From NCBI GenBank assembly GCA_905221605.1, contig CAJNDS010002363.1, forward strand, positions 248,001 to 312,000: a DNA stretch of 64,000 nucleotides, in the 5' to 3' direction. A program made the translations under genes and the position numbers. Position 1 is the first letter of the stretch, and each line of letters begins with the position of its first letter. This document shows, piece after piece, positions 31,476 through 42,308 of the stretch. Under the pieces are notes generated by a model. It saw only the letters and a list, made by a program, of their open reading frames with translations. It searched no databases and was not told where the DNA came from. The DNA comes from Symbiodinium natans (taxonomy: Eukaryota > Sar > Dinophyceae > Suessiales > Symbiodiniaceae).

Positions 31476-32395
31476 CTGCAAGGGGAGTGGGGGTTTAGCC
31501 TTTAAGCGTTTAAGGGTTTAAGGGTGTTAGGATTGAAGGCTGTAGGGATTTACGAGATAAGGGTTTGAGAGTTTAAGGGTTTTAGGTCTAGGCTTTCAGG
31601 CTAAAGGGTCTAAGGGCCTAAGGGCTTCAGACATCTTCAGACTTCAGAGTTCCATGCTCAGCACTGCTGTGCTAAATTTGGATTTGTGACATAAGGTTTA
31701 GGGTTTAGGGTTTAGGGTTTAGGGTTTAGGGTTTAGGGTTTAGGGTTTAGGGTATAACGTCCCCCAACCCCCCAAAGCAAGAGGCCCTATAGGCCTGCAG
31801 AAGCCTGCAGAACCTCACATGTTAAGGGTTTAGGGGTTTCATGCTTTACTGAGAGTGCCTGTACCATGGCCGCTGGGAACCTCTAAGCACTTTCTTGATG
31901 GATGGACTGCGGGACTTTTTTCGACCCCTGACTCCCTAAACCCTAAACCCTTAACCCTGAACCCGAAACCCTAAACACTGTGGGGAAGTCGGTCCTGCAT
32001 CTGCGGAGAAAAGCCTTCAAGCAGGGATGCATGCGGCACTTCTGCTTAGGCTTTGTCGGCCCAAAACCGTGCATGGCTTGGTCTTTAGGCCAAAAAAACC
32101 TGGAAATCAGAGTTCTTGGAGACGTAGGGTTTAGGGTTTAGGGTTTAGGGTTTAGGGTTTAGGGTTTAGGGTTTAGGGTTTTGGCGGTTAGGGTTTAGGG
32201 TTTTGGCGGTTAGGGTTGTTGAGGGTCCAGCGTGAGGGAGCCGAAGCTAGGTTCGGGGGTGTAGGAATCTGAGTAGCCCAAAAACCGGATGATTCTAAGG
32301 CTGCGTGCCCTTCACTTTTTGGGGGTTCCTTACTTCATAAGGCATAGAGTTGCCCTCAACCCAAAACCCAAAACAGAAAACCCTAAACCAGGCAC

Positions 32396-32480
32396 CTGTG
32401 GAGAGGATCCCGCCCACGATGTGCAGCTTCAGCAGCTCCGGCTTCGTGGTGATCTTCCGAAAACACCTCTCAGGCCAGTG
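32396..32480 (-). CDS. Exon with CFRKITTKPELLKLHIVGGI
   Basis: The minus strand reads WPERCFRKITTKPELLKLHI then VGGILST, ending CCACAG followed by a GTGCC donor (32391-32395). The 5' side is a TTTAGGG tract (32480-32565 on plus), so the upstream intron is largely telomeric. Likely the same gene as 33045 and 31403. Confidence 0.65.
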
Positions 32481-33044
32481 TTTAGGGTTTAGGGTTTAGG
32501 GTTTAGGGTTTAGGGTTTAGGGTTTAGGGTTTAGGGTTTAGGGTTTAGGGTTTAGGGTTTAGGGCAGAGCGGTTGCATAGCTTAGGGGCTGAATAGCCTA
32601 GCCCAAAAAAAGGTTCGCCCTGTTTGCAAATAGGAATCCATTTCAGGAGTTTGGGTTGGGCGTGGGATGTAATTACAGAGTTCTTGTATTAAGAGGAGTT
32701 CAGGAGCCAAGGAGATTCGGTTTTTGGTTTAGGGTTTAAGCGTTTAGGGCTTAGGGTTTAGGGTTTAGGGCTTAGGGATTCGGGTTTCGTACCAGGGGGC
32801 TAAAAAATGGGGGTCTTAGTTGATTGCCGTGGATCAGAGTTGACCTTTGTTCTATTTGTGTGGGGGCGACACATGGCGCCCCGCTTGGGGTGTCGGGGTC
32901 GGCCCTCCTGACGGTAGGATGCGCTCTGGTACTCAGAGGTCCCATCTCTTCGCTCAGGAACAGTACTAAACCCTAAACCCTAAACCCTAAACCCTAAAAC
33001 CTACACCCTAAACCCTCAATCAACCCTTAACCCCCAAACCCTTT

Positions 33045-33113
33045 AAGGGAATGCCACCCTTGATGATGGGGACTGGGGCTTCATGTGGGACGTTGCTCGT
33101 CACCTTTGAGCGC
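33045..33113 (-). CDS. Exon with SKVTSNVPHEAPVPIIKGGI
   Basis: After a CCAG acceptor the minus strand reads SKVTSNVPHEAPVPIIKGGI then PL, stopping at CCCTAAA-type sequence. A further weak island, VPERRDGTSEYQSASYRQEG, lies downstream at 32860-32965. Family not recognised. Confidence 0.6.
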
Positions 33114-34017
33114 CTGGACCCCCACCCAACCTCCACAAAAATGAACAAGCACTTCAAACTTACAGGGTTTAGGGTTTAGGGCTTAGGGTGTTTACCCGAA
33201 AAGGGCTTGTGGTTCATATACCTGAATAGGAATGATTCATAGTAGTATAGTATAAGGAAAATGACAAGCTTATGGGTTCATTTGGTCCCAGGCCCATATT
33301 AAGGGGAGTCTTTGCACAAGGCCAACCTCAAAACTGAACCGAGAACCCTATGCGTTAAAGCAAGGTGCACAGTGCAGCAGAGAACGGCAAGGCACAACCT
33401 CGCATTGACGCTGGTTTCTCGGGACGGTTCATAGAAGTTTGGGCTACCCTAAACCCTAAACCCTATATAAACCCTAAAAGCCTTTTTTGGAACCCAGACC
33501 CGGACAAGCTCACGGGGACACCAAACCCTAAGACTTATGGGGTTTTGGGTTTCGGTCTTCTGGAATTGGGGCTTCGGGTTTTGACGTAGGGTGTAGCTAG
33601 GGCTTTAGGCCAGACATGTTCCATTATCGAAGATTCAGGAACCCCCCCCTCCCCCCAACAACGAAAAACACAAACTACAATCTACCTGGCCATGAGTTTC
33701 TTGTCGAATCCACTATCCCTAATCCCTACACTTCACTCGCCACTCACTCACACACCGCCTCGAGCTTTAGGATTTGTGGAGCCTAAACTTCAATCTTAAG
33801 ACCAAACTCCAGATCCCAAAACCCTGAAACCCTATAATATAAGGTTTAGCGCTTACAGGTCTTAAATCCCGAAACCCTAAACCCTAAACCCTAAACCCTA
33901 AACCCTAAACCCTAAACCCTAAACCCTAAACCCTAAACCGAAAGAATCGCGTAAAAAAGACCAAGCGACAGGGTGAACACCAAGGTTGGATCGAAGAGGA
34001 GCAGACTTAGGAGCGAG

Positions 34018-34208
34018 CGGTTTAGGGTTTAGGGTTTAGGGTTTAGGGTTTAGGGTTTAGGGTTTAGGGTTTAGGGTTTAGGGTTTAGGGTTTAGGGTTT
34101 AGGGTTTAGGGTTTAGAGGTTCGGGGTTTAGGGTTTAGGGTTTGAGGTTTAGGGTTTAGGGTTGCAGGGTGTATATGGTTTAGGGTTTAGGGTTTAGGGT
34201 TTTGGGAG
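34018..34208. repeat. Long interstitial telomere tract
   Basis: TTTAGGG repeats, about 95 bp perfect followed by variant units. An opposite-orientation CCCTAAA tract lies upstream at 33870-33940 and another downstream at 34345-34398. Confidence 0.9.
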
Positions 34209-34509
34209 TTCAGGGTTCAGGGTTTGTTGTGGTCTCCCGCTGCGCTGAACGGGTTGGGGCTTCGGTGTGTACGTGCCAGGGAAACCTGGAAACAACCCCT
34301 AGTACCTAGAGCCTAAACCCTTTTTGAACAAGGTCTCTCCCCAATCCCTAAACCCTAAACCCTAAACCCTAAACCCTAAACCCTAAACCCTAAACCTAGA
34401 CCTGGGGCCCACTGAGGGTCCCAATCCTGCTCAGGGCTTCTGGTTTTAGGGCTTGTTTTTTTTTTGAGGGGTGGTGGGGGGGGGGGGGGGGTTAGGGCCC
34501 AATTAGGGT

Positions 34510-34647
34510 GTTAAGTGCTCTTCTTGTGCTCGGTGTATCGATGCGGTGTTTAAGGTCTTCCAGGGTTTGATTCCGACTTTGGGGCGTTGAAGCCGTGCTT
34601 TTGAATGCAGTGGCAGCTTGCTCTTCTATTCCTACTGCTGCGGCAGC
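34510..34647 (-). CDS. Exon 3' of a family H element
   Basis: After TTTAG (34648-34652) the minus strand reads AAAAVGIEEQAATAFKSTAS, TPQSRNQTLEDLKHRIDTPS, TRRAL. A clear single open frame, helical in the second half. Continues the gene from 34797-34872; protein unknown. Confidence 0.6.
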
Positions 34648-34689
34648 CTAAAGAGTACTGAACACAAAGAACGCACCTCCAAGTCTCCT

Positions 34690-34798
34690 ACTGGCTGGTT
34701 CTTAGAAGGGCATGAGGGAAGGAGGTACCCTGTACCATCCCTTAAAGGGTATATATAGGGCCCGTATTCCGCCAACTCCCTTCTAAGAACCAGGGGGC
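34690..34798. mobile_element. Family H foldback element
   Basis: Inverted termini CTGGTTCTTAGAAGGG and CCCTTCTAAGAACCAG around a short core. Lies between two coding islands. Other copies: 18967-19065 (nearly perfect) and 49700-49815. Confidence 0.75.
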
Positions 34799-34872
34799 CT
34801 AGCAGGTTGTTGAGCCGTTTACCAAAAGCCTTACGACAGCCCTTCATTCCGGAAACACCCACCGGTGCTTCC
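34797..34872 (-). CDS. Exon 5' of a family H element
   Basis: The minus strand reads LEAPVGVSGMKGCRKAFGKR then LNNLL, preceded on its 5' side by a 29-bp G run (34875-34903 on plus). The family H element 34690-34798 follows. The exact donor is unclear because of frame. Confidence 0.5.
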
Positions 34873-34874
34873 AG

Positions 34875-34905
<31 letters not shown>

Positions 34906-35307
34906 TTCGCTTTGCTTCAAAACATGCGGTTTAGGGTTTAGGGTTTAGGGTTTAGGGTTTAGGGTTTAGGGTTTAGGGTTTAGGGTTTAGGGTTTAGGGT
35001 TCAGGGCCTTCCGGGTTTAGGGCAACGCACTTGCTGGTGTCCACCCTTTCTGTACCGGTAAGCCCTGCTGCAACCTCAATGTCCGACTCCTACTGCCCGC
35101 TCGGCCTGGCCCCCTTAGGGTTTAGGGTTTCATGGGAGACAAGGAGGGCACTCAATGACTGAGGTTTAGGACGAGGGAACCGAACCAAAAAAAGGAACTC
35201 ATACTCCTCCAATAACCAAGGGCAACAAAAATGTTGGTTAAACCTATCTCGTTCCTACTACACAGGCAAACCCAGAAAGTTTGAAGTTCAACTATTGGCT
35301 AAGTGAG

Positions 35308-35385
35308 AAATTGTGTACTTCACCCCAAGCCCTATAGCCATGCAGTCAGCCAGTGCATGCCGAGGTGCAAGAGTCGGTTTAAGCC
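35308..35385 (-). CDS. Exon 5' of a family A introner
   Basis: The minus strand reads LKPTLAPRHALADCMAIGLG then VKYTIS, ending where the CTCACTTAGCC terminus of a family A element (35199-35307) starts. The continuation beyond the element was not identified. Confidence 0.5.
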
Positions 35386-35639
35386 CGTCTCTTTCCTGGC
35401 GGGCGAGTCGCGGGAACCCGCCTAAGCCCTAAACCCTAAACCCTAAACCCTAAGCACTAGACCCTTTCTTGCTTCAGGGCTCCTGTGGTGTCTAACCGTA
35501 AACCCTAAACCCTGAACCCGAAACACAAAACAAGCCTTTCTTGCAACCGGGCCTAGGGGCGTTGGAGGGTTTAGGTTTAGTGCTTGGGGTTTTTTTCGCT
35601 CCCGCATAGCTGGCCGAAACACAAAGGTTTAGGGTTTAG

Positions 35640-35862
35640 GACCTGAGTGCCTTTTTCGGTGCTCGAGAGATGCTAAACAAAGAAAGCTTTGTGTTTTGCA
35701 GGGCTCTGTTTTGCTACCACCAGGGTTGTATCCCTCCTGCACACCAGGATTTGATCGCTCATGCTCGGATAAGCCAGGCGAGGAACATACTCCAGTCAGA
35801 GAGTTCTTGGATGACCTTTTGGTCTGCAGTGAAACTTTACCCCTAATCCCTCCCTCAGTCAC
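35640..35862 (-). CDS. Open frame, possibly 3' exon or UTR
   Basis: The minus frame SLQTKRSSKNSLTGVCSSPG, LSEHERSNPGVQEGYNPGGS, KTEPCKTQSFLCLASLEHRK is open for 77 codons between telomere-type runs. Hydrophilic and Ser-rich; could be an exon of a separate gene or untranslated sequence. Confidence 0.4.
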
Positions 35863-36241
35863 TTAGTCTGGTTTAGGCTTAGAGTCAGGAGTCAGGGCCA
35901 AGGGTTTCTCGGGCTTTGCAAAAGCCGACATCCAAAGTCCAAACCCTGGGCCCTAGCTAAACGCTGTGGTTAACTGCCTGACGTCCTCAAGCCCAAACCC
36001 TTACACCCCGGTGCTCAACATAGCCCAACAACCATATCTGAGAAGGCCTTTTGGCCCCAAAAAGCCTGACATAAGAGGCCTTAGAGCCTCAGGCAAACCC
36101 TAAGCATATTTTTGGGGTGTTCCCCCATATACTAACAGTCCTGCATAGGGATCATAACAGGGTGAGCCTCAGTCCCCCTAAACCCTCATTAAACCCTAAA
36201 CCCTAAACCCTAAACCCTAAACCCCTCCAACAAAAAAAAAC

Positions 36242-37840
36242 ATGGGCTCCTGCGCGATACTGCGGCGACCCAGCGGAGGTCGCTGACGGCGAGGTGCTTC
36301 GTGGAGGTCATCTGCGGCGTAAGGTCTACCAGGATGGGCTGTTCGGCCCTATCATCCCCATGATCAACCCTATAAAGGGCCATTCTAAACCCTAAACCCT
36401 AAACCCTAAACCCTAAACCTTAAATCCGAAACCCCAAACCCTAAGGGGTTATAGGGTAGCATAGCCCATGCTGGTGTAGGGTGTAGGCCAGTGTAGGCTT
36501 CAGCTTATTTGGTTGCTTTGCGTACTTTTTCAGGTCCCTGAACTGTTTGACTTCTGCGGCTGTGAGCTCTTGAGTTAGCAGCCGTTGGGGAATCTGCTCC
36601 AAGGTCTGCAGGAGCTCACGCGGCGTTGGCACAACCACCTCCGATTGGGCCGACTCAGTCTTCGCACCTCGGCCTTCAACTCCGCCAGCGAGGCAGACCT
36701 CGCGCAAGTGCCCAAGCACTGCAGCAAGTGCTCTAGGGCTTCATCCCTTGCTCCAGCAGGGCCCACCGCCGCACCATCTCCTCCTGGTCCTTTACAAGCA
36801 CGGGTTGATCTTGCGTGCCACAAAACCCTATACTCTTGAACACCACAAATGGTTACTTCTACCTGTCCTCGTAACTCCGCTGCAGGCTCAGCGCAAAGAG
36901 AAGGCCCTTTTGCCGCTCCACCTCCTCTCGCTCCTGCCACAAGCGCTCCTTCTCAAAAGCCTCCTCCTCCTGCAATGGGGCGAGCAATCGGTATTGAACC
37001 CCAAACTAACCGTCTGAGCCCTGACCCCTAAGACCCTAAACCGCCGAGCCTGCTCCGAACAGCTTCTCAGGCTTCCTAATTTGGGAGTGCGCCATAGAGT
37101 CAAGTTCAGTTCCGACCTGGCGCAGCTTTTCCTTGGCGGCCACCTCCTCCGCGAAGGCGGCTCTTCGCCGAGCAAGCTCTTGCTCGGAAGACCTCAATCT
37201 TAAGGATGCATGAGGGTTTAGGGTTCAGGGTTTAGGGTTTAGGGTTTAGGGACCCTAAGCCCTAAACCATGGTTTTGAGCTGGCCATCACTAACAACTGC
37301 CCCGGCCACAACTGCCAACTGCTTTCGGAGGCGCTGCGCCTGCCGCGAGAGGTCTGCCTGTTGTTCCGCACGCTGCTTTGCCAGCCAAGATATGGCCTGT
37401 CAGCCGAAGGCGCCAATGTAACAGTGTAATCCTAAACCCTAAATCCTAAATTTTAAACCGTAACCCCCCCCCCCCCCACCCGCAAGCCCTAAACCCTAAA
37501 CCCGCCTAAACCCTAAACCAACCCTAATCTCAAGCCCCGCACGCTTTACAATCCGACCTGGTCTGAGCCGAAAAGCCTCATCGAAACCCAACGACAATGC
37601 CTCCCCCCCTGAAAAAATCACATACATACATACATACATACATACATACATACATACATACTTACTTACGCACATACATATACGCACATGTGGTGTAGAG
37701 GTCATATAGAAAACAGATGTGTGTACCATGCTATGCAATCATCAGGTCCTGCTGTTTTTGGGGTGGCACCTGCTGCAGCTGCTGCTCCTGCCATGCCTCG
37801 GCCTCGATGAGGGATCGCCGCTCCTCTCGAGGGTTCAGGG
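36242..37840 (-). CDS. Coiled-coil exons 3' of the large exon
   Basis: Successive minus-strand islands, all charged and Glu/Gln/Arg/Leu-rich: 37742-37835 REERRSLIEAEAWQEQQLQQ; 37270-37410 AISWLAKQRAEQQADLSRQA then QRLRKQLAVVAGAVVSDGQL; 37058-37197 LRSSEQELARRRAAFAEEVA then AKEKLRQVGTELDSMAHSQI; 36858-36985 EEEAFEKERLWQEREEVERQ then KGLLFALSLQRSYED; 36480-36800 including ELLQTLEQIPQRLLTQELTA then AEVKQFRDLKKYAKQPNKLK; 36242-36318 DLTPQMTSTKHLAVSDLRWV. Phase within 36600-36800 is ambiguous because two frames look coding. A family C element with a telomere insert (36329-36474) is the last intron. Function unknown. Confidence 0.65.
36329..36474 (-). mobile_element. Family C intron with telomere insert
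   Basis: The two halves of a family C element flank a CCCTAAA tract (about 36387-36443), inserted directly after AAAGGGCC. The element lies between coding islands of the coiled-coil gene and is its probable last intron in this sector. Confidence 0.7.
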
Positions 37841-38199
37841 CTTCGGGTTTAGGGTTTAGGGTTTGGGGTTTGGGGTTTAGGGTTTAGGGTTTAGGGTTTT
37901 TTAGGGTTTAGGGTTTAGGGTTTAGTGTTTAGGGCAAGAGTGCGGGGTTCGAGACTCAGGGAAAGCCACCGAAGGTGCTCATGGGTACAGGTCGGCCTGA
38001 AAAGGCGATTGAGGAGTGGTTTCGGTGATCTGCGTTGCTCTGCTACTGCCACGGCAAGAAGCCACTGCCTGACGGAGCCCTTGTTTCACCGTCCTCCTCG
38101 TTCGCCGTCTCCTCAGGTGCGGACGCAGAAACGTGCCAAGACCTACCTTCATCCAGCCGGTATCCTGACATCTGACAACCCCCCCCCCCCCCCCAACTC

Positions 38200-39117
38200 C
38201 AACATCAATGATCGCCCAGTCACGAGTGCATGCCTCTGTGCCCGCTGGAGCGCCCGTTGGGAGGCCAAGTGGTCGATCACCGAGAGGTGCTCTTGGATGC
38301 TGTCCAAGATCTGGAGGCTCCCAGAGAAGCGCTCCTCCAGCTCCTGGGCAGCCAGCGTCTGAGGAGCTGGGCTCCCAAAATCCTCTGCCTTATCTGCCTT
38401 GGGCTCCCTGTAGTGCAAGGATGGCAAAGGCCTGTATGGTGGCAGGGGCGGAAGCTCCTCCGTGCGCGAAGCGCGCGATGCTGGAGACGCCACCCAGGCG
38501 TCCGAATCCGATGCAAGGGCTTCGGGCTCTGAACGGGCGTCTCCTGCAGGTGAGAGACACTGCTCCTGCACGTCTTCCTTGCGGCTGCTGGCAATGTCAT
38601 CCGTGGCAAGTTCTTGGTTGCATGTTGGAACCGTCCACTCCGTGGTGGCTGTGCTACCATCCGGGATGGAGCCATCAAAGCCTTCACGTGGAATGTTTGG
38701 CCTGCCTGCCGGCCTGCCGGTGGTCCAACTTTGGGGTCCAAAGTCCTTGCCTGTTCCATACCCAGACCGCCCCAGGGTGGGCACGGAAACCTCGATGAAG
38801 TGGTGGCCCCCACACTCTGCAAATCTGCTGTGTCGACCATCTTGCTCTGTGCACCCTGAACCTCCTGAACCGCCAGTGGTTTCTTCGGGTTCACATCCCG
38901 CCCTCTGTACGGCCTTCCTACGAAGAGCTTGAATTACAGAGACATCATACAAGCCAGAACGATGCCCTGCATTTTGCCGTCTTACGGGCGCCAGACCGGG
39001 CTTGTCGTCGGCCCTTGTTGCCTCGCCAAAGATACCTGGAAGATGCTGCTTGCAAGCTTGAAAAGGCCTCAGTGGAGCAGGTGCATGCCGCCATCTCTGC
39101 TCAGCAGACAGTTCCAT
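38200..39117 (-). CDS. Large exon of a coiled-coil protein
   Basis: The longest open frame in the window. The in-frame Met of MELSAEQRWRHAP is at 39117; the frame is open upstream to 39159. The middle is Ser/Thr/Pro/Gly-rich and looks disordered. The C-terminal part reads EELPPLPPYRPLPSLHYREP then helical sequence containing LEERFSGSLQILDSIQEHLS and VIDHLASQRALQRAQRHAL. The frame then runs into a poly-C run (38178-38194), presumably intron. Composition suggests a structural or scaffold protein; no named family is claimed. Plus-strand ORFs here are antisense shadows. Confidence 0.7.
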
Positions 39118-39654
39118 GTGTACTTTAGTTATTTCAGCCTGCTTCTGCTTGGAGACCACCTTATCTCAACTCTTCGAGGTTGAGTTCGGGTTTAGGGATG
39201 TCAGCGCTGAGGGGTTTAAGTGGGAGACCATTCTCGCTACGAGCAGGGTAAGCAAGACTTGCTTTGCCTTCCGCAGCATGTGAGCCTTTCGTGGCCGCTG
39301 ATGCGATTTGCGGTTGAAGTGTTGCGGCTTGCGGGTGGAGGGACCGGGATCGGGGCAGCGAAGGGGTTATGCTGCATTTTTACTGCTACCTTCGGGTCCG
39401 CTTTTGAAGGCTACGCACAAACAGCACAGCTGCGGCCCTGGCCCAGCAACCCGAAACCCTCCACCGAGGTGAATACAGCCCTGCATGCAACACTTGGAGG
39501 TTCAGGGGGTACCTAAAAGTATAGGGGTCGAAGTACGGCAACTATGGTTATGACCTTACTTGGGGGTACTTATAACCCTACTTCTAAGTGCCCAGGAACC
39601 TTCAAGTAGCCCTAAACCCTAAACCCTAAACCCTAAACCGTAAACCCTGAACCT

Positions 39655-39950
39655 TCAAGCAGCCCAGCATTCCGGCTCACAAGAGGCCTCGCTGTCGCTG
39701 CCAGAGCTGATGTTGATTGCCTCCTTACTCCGCGCCAACGAAACGAAGACCGACTCCTCGGAAAGCGGACAAAGCAGGGAACTGAGAATGAACCCTGGCG
39801 GCCCCCTGTTGTGAGCTTCGAGGCTCATGCGGGCCATTCGACCATGTGATTGGGGAGATCAAACCGAGGAGAGAGACGTGTAAGTTGAGGATGCTAGAGA
39901 TCTCTGGTCCTCCACTTCATCCCCGGCGATGGTATCCAAAATCAAAACTG
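39655..39950 (-). CDS. Two Ser-rich coding islands
   Basis: The first island (39880-39950) reads LDTIAGDEVEDQRSLASSTY then TSLSS. The second (39665-39837) reads HNRGPPGFILSSLLCPLSEE, SVFVSLARSKEAINISSGSD, SEASCEPECW, ending at a family G element (39497-39612 plus adjacent telomere repeats). Low-complexity Ser/Asp/Glu runs resemble linker sequence of a large protein. Confidence 0.55.
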
Positions 39951-40093
39951 AACCTTAAACGTTAAGCAAATTGGATGCATCATGTCCACAAAAAAAGGTT
40001 CTGGTTATCTTGGGGGCTAAACTGAAGTCCATAATTGGGATAATGTCCCCCATGCTACCTCTCATCCGCAGTAAACCAATGTATATGAACGCT

Positions 40094-40150
40094 TTTTGGA
40101 TCATGCCGTCCCCGGGCCAAGACGTGGATGCGGGAGGACGTGTTAGCCCA
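40094..40150 (-). CDS. Exon 3' of a family D introner
   Basis: The minus strand reads ANTSSRIHVLARGRHDPKS, bounded on the 5' side by the GGGCTAA terminus of the D element (40151-40255). The downstream stretch 39960-40090 holds no clear coding frame. Confidence 0.5.
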
Positions 40151-40255
40151 GTAACACATCTGAGTTTGGGCACCTTTTTTGGGGTTGGTTACTTTTTCAG
40201 GGAACCATGAACCAAAACAAGGGGTAAAAGGGTACCACTGGGCTACAAAGAGGAG
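40151..40255 (-). mobile_element. Family D introner
   Basis: An intron-like element between two coding islands; termini GTAGCCCAGTGGTACC and TTACTGGGCTAA on the coding strand. Other family D copies: 10659-10809, 19635-19732, 30640-30750, 55480-55582, 58655-58745, 61605-61712, and split halves at 52835-52885 and 53725-53790. Confidence 0.7.
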
Positions 40256-40390
40256 GCTCCTGCACTGGTACGATGTTGTTCTTGGCGCCAATGGTCACAG
40301 GCTTACCTTCGGATATGCCTGGCCAGAGTGGCAAATCAAAAGAACTACACAGTTCCCTGGAGCCGATATATTGTGTCCTACTCAAGTTTA
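40256..40390 (-). CDS. Exon 5' of a family D introner
   Basis: The minus strand reads SFDLPLWPGISEGKPVTIGA then KNNIVPVQEPPL, with a donor GTAGCCCAGTGG that is also the first base run of a family D element. After the element the strand reads ANTSSRIHVLARGRHDPKS (40094-40150). Probably the 5' part of the coiled-coil gene downstream. Confidence 0.6.
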
Positions 40391-40784
40391 AAAAGGCGAA
40401 AAACAAACTTAAACTGTTGAACTGACTTATGGAGCGTTTGTGGCCCGCCTAGCTGTTGGGTGGTTTGTGGCCGAGATTAAAATTAATCTCCAGATCCAAA
40501 GCACACTTAGAACCAAGATGATACTACCATTGGAGTAGAGCTCCCGATGAGGGGTTTAAGTGATTCACACAAGAAAGAAAAATGCTAAGGTGGCTATAGG
40601 AATGCCACTGGGTTTATCGGGTTTTGGGATAGCCTGTTACAAAGAGCTCAGAAACTGCCCACCCCTCCGCCCCCCCACCCCTCCTAAACCCTAAACCCTA
40701 AACCCTAAACCCTAAACCCTAGACCCTAGACCCTAGACCCTAAACCCTACAAAAACAGTGCAAACCGCAAGAGCAGATGCCTTC

Positions 40785-40836
40785 CAAGCCTAGAATGCAC
40801 TCGCTCTTCAGCGCCGCGTTCTCGGCGTACCTTAGC
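40785..40836 (-). CDS. Short coding island
   Basis: The minus strand reads YAENAALKSECILGLEGICS after a TAAG acceptor. It lies between a C-rich tract (40660-40750) and a telomere tract (40850-40945). Short, so support is limited. Confidence 0.4.
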
Positions 40837-41159
40837 TATAGGGGTTTAGGTCTTAGAGGGTTTAGGGTTAGGGTTTAGGGTTTAGGGTTTAGGTTGTAGG
40901 GCTATAGGGTTTAGGGATGTTTAGGGTTCAGGGTATAAGGGTTTAGTAAGGCCTGGGCTAGTAAGATCCCTGACCAAAGAAGGAGGCGATGCCCCCGCAA
41001 AGTGACGGGGCGCCAAGCCACGATGTACACACCTAGCCACCTGAAGGCTGTAAGGACCCTCCTACAGAGGGACTGGTACCTCCTAAGGAGGGTTTTGGGG
41101 TCTCAGGTCCAAGGGTTTTGAGGGCCCAAGAGCTTTAGGGTAGAGTCGATTCCCAAAGC

Positions 41160-41267
41160 TTCCTTGCGTGCTCAAAGTGACGTCTACCAGGGCCATGGAC
41201 AAGCGTAAGGACGCCTGTGACCCAAAAATGTGCCAACACCCACCCAGAACCCAAATGCCAGGTGCTG
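41160..41267 (-). CDS. Exon 3' of a telomere-tract intron
   Basis: The minus strand reads HLAFGFWVGVGTFLGHRR after the duplicated 18-bp segment at 41250-41267, then, possibly in another phase, ASLRLSMALVDVTLSTQGSF to about 41160. A GTCACAGG donor between the two parts is possible. Continuation of 41420-41487. Confidence 0.55.
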
Positions 41268-41412
41268 GGTTTAGGGTTTAGGGTTTAGGGTTTAGGGTTT
41301 AGGGTTTAGGGTTTAGGGTTTAGGGTTTAGGGTTTAGGGTTTAGGGTTTAGGGTTTAGGGTTTAGGGTTTGGGAGTTTAGGGTTTCGGGTTTAGGGTTTG
41401 GGGTTTGGGGTT
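41265..41412. repeat. Telomere tract between exon duplications
   Basis: About 145 bp of TTTAGGG repeats, the right end degenerating to TTTGGGG. Flanked by CCCAAATGCCAGGTGCTG at 41250-41267 and 41413-41430. Confidence 0.9.
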
Positions 41413-41419
41413 CCCAAAT

Positions 41420-41487
41420 GCCAGGTGCTGAATGTCCATGATGGAGGAGGTCATGTAGTAAATCGGTGAGGCAAAGACCGCCAGGGC
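41420..41487 (-). CDS. Exon 5' of a telomere-tract intron
   Basis: After CAG the minus strand reads ALAVFASPIYYMTSSIMDIQ then HLAFG, stopping at a TTTAGGG-type tract on the plus strand (41268-41412). Its last 18 bp (CAGCACCTGGCATTTGGG) recur beyond the tract, where the frame continues FWVGVGTFLGHRR. Hydrophobic, likely membrane protein. Confidence 0.65.
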
Positions 41488-41794
41488 CTGGAATGGAGGA
41501 GTTTAGAATTGAAAAAAAACGTCACGCTCGAGAATCTTGGGCTTTACGGCCGCGGCTTAGGGATTAGGATTTATAAGGTTTAGTCGGGTGCAGGGCTTTG
41601 CTTGAAGGCTCATGGGTACGTACAAGTAGTGTTGGGAGTACCCTAAATAGGGTCATAGACAGAGTTGCCGTACTAATAACCCTACTTGTACGCACCCATG
41701 AACCTCCCAGTAAGGAACTCCGTGGCCTGAACCCCTAAACCCTAAACCCTAAACCCTAAACCTCTCTTTCATATACAATTTAAATGTTGGGGAG

Positions 41795-42180
41795 TTACTG
41801 GGCAAGGTCACCCTTTTTTGCTGGGCAACGTTGTTTTTTACTGGGCAAGGTCATTTTTTTACTGGGCAAGGTCGTTCGGTCCAAAAACGACCCTGCCCAG
41901 TAAAAAATGACCTTGCCCAGTAAAAATGTTACTGGGCAAGGTCGTTTTTTAACTGGGCAAGGTCATTTCTTTACTGGGCAAGGCCATTTTTTTGCTGGGG
42001 AAGGTCATTCTTTTACTGGGCAAGGTCATTTTTTTCTGGGCAGGGTCATTTTTTCCTGGGCAAGGTCATTTGATTACTGGGCAGGGTCATTTTTTTTTCT
42101 GGGCAAGGTCATTTTCTTACTGGGCAAGGTCATTTTCTTACTGGGCAAGGTCATTTTTTTACTGGGCAAGGTCGTTCCAC
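41795..42180. repeat. Tandem array of ACTGGGCAAGGTCATTTTTT
   Basis: About 17 units of about 20-21 bp. One block (41876-41930) is inverted relative to the rest. The open reading frame across it is low complexity and not considered a gene. Confidence 0.9.
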
Positions 42181-42308
42181 AAGTGAAATATGCTCTTAAT
42201 GTTGTGGGATTCTTTGGGCGGGTGGGTATGTTCCTGGAGTAATTGCTTGACTAGTGAATGCTTGGACTTGAGATGCTGAACCCTAAACCCTAAACCCTAA
42301 GCCTTAAA

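Noticed and set aside
37925-38932. Long plus-strand open frames
   Set aside because: They lie opposite the large coiled-coil exon on the minus strand and show no exon borders or motifs; antisense shadows of GC-rich coding sequence.
41795-42180. CRISPR-like array
   Set aside because: Units are contiguous with no unique spacers, and the context is eukaryotic.
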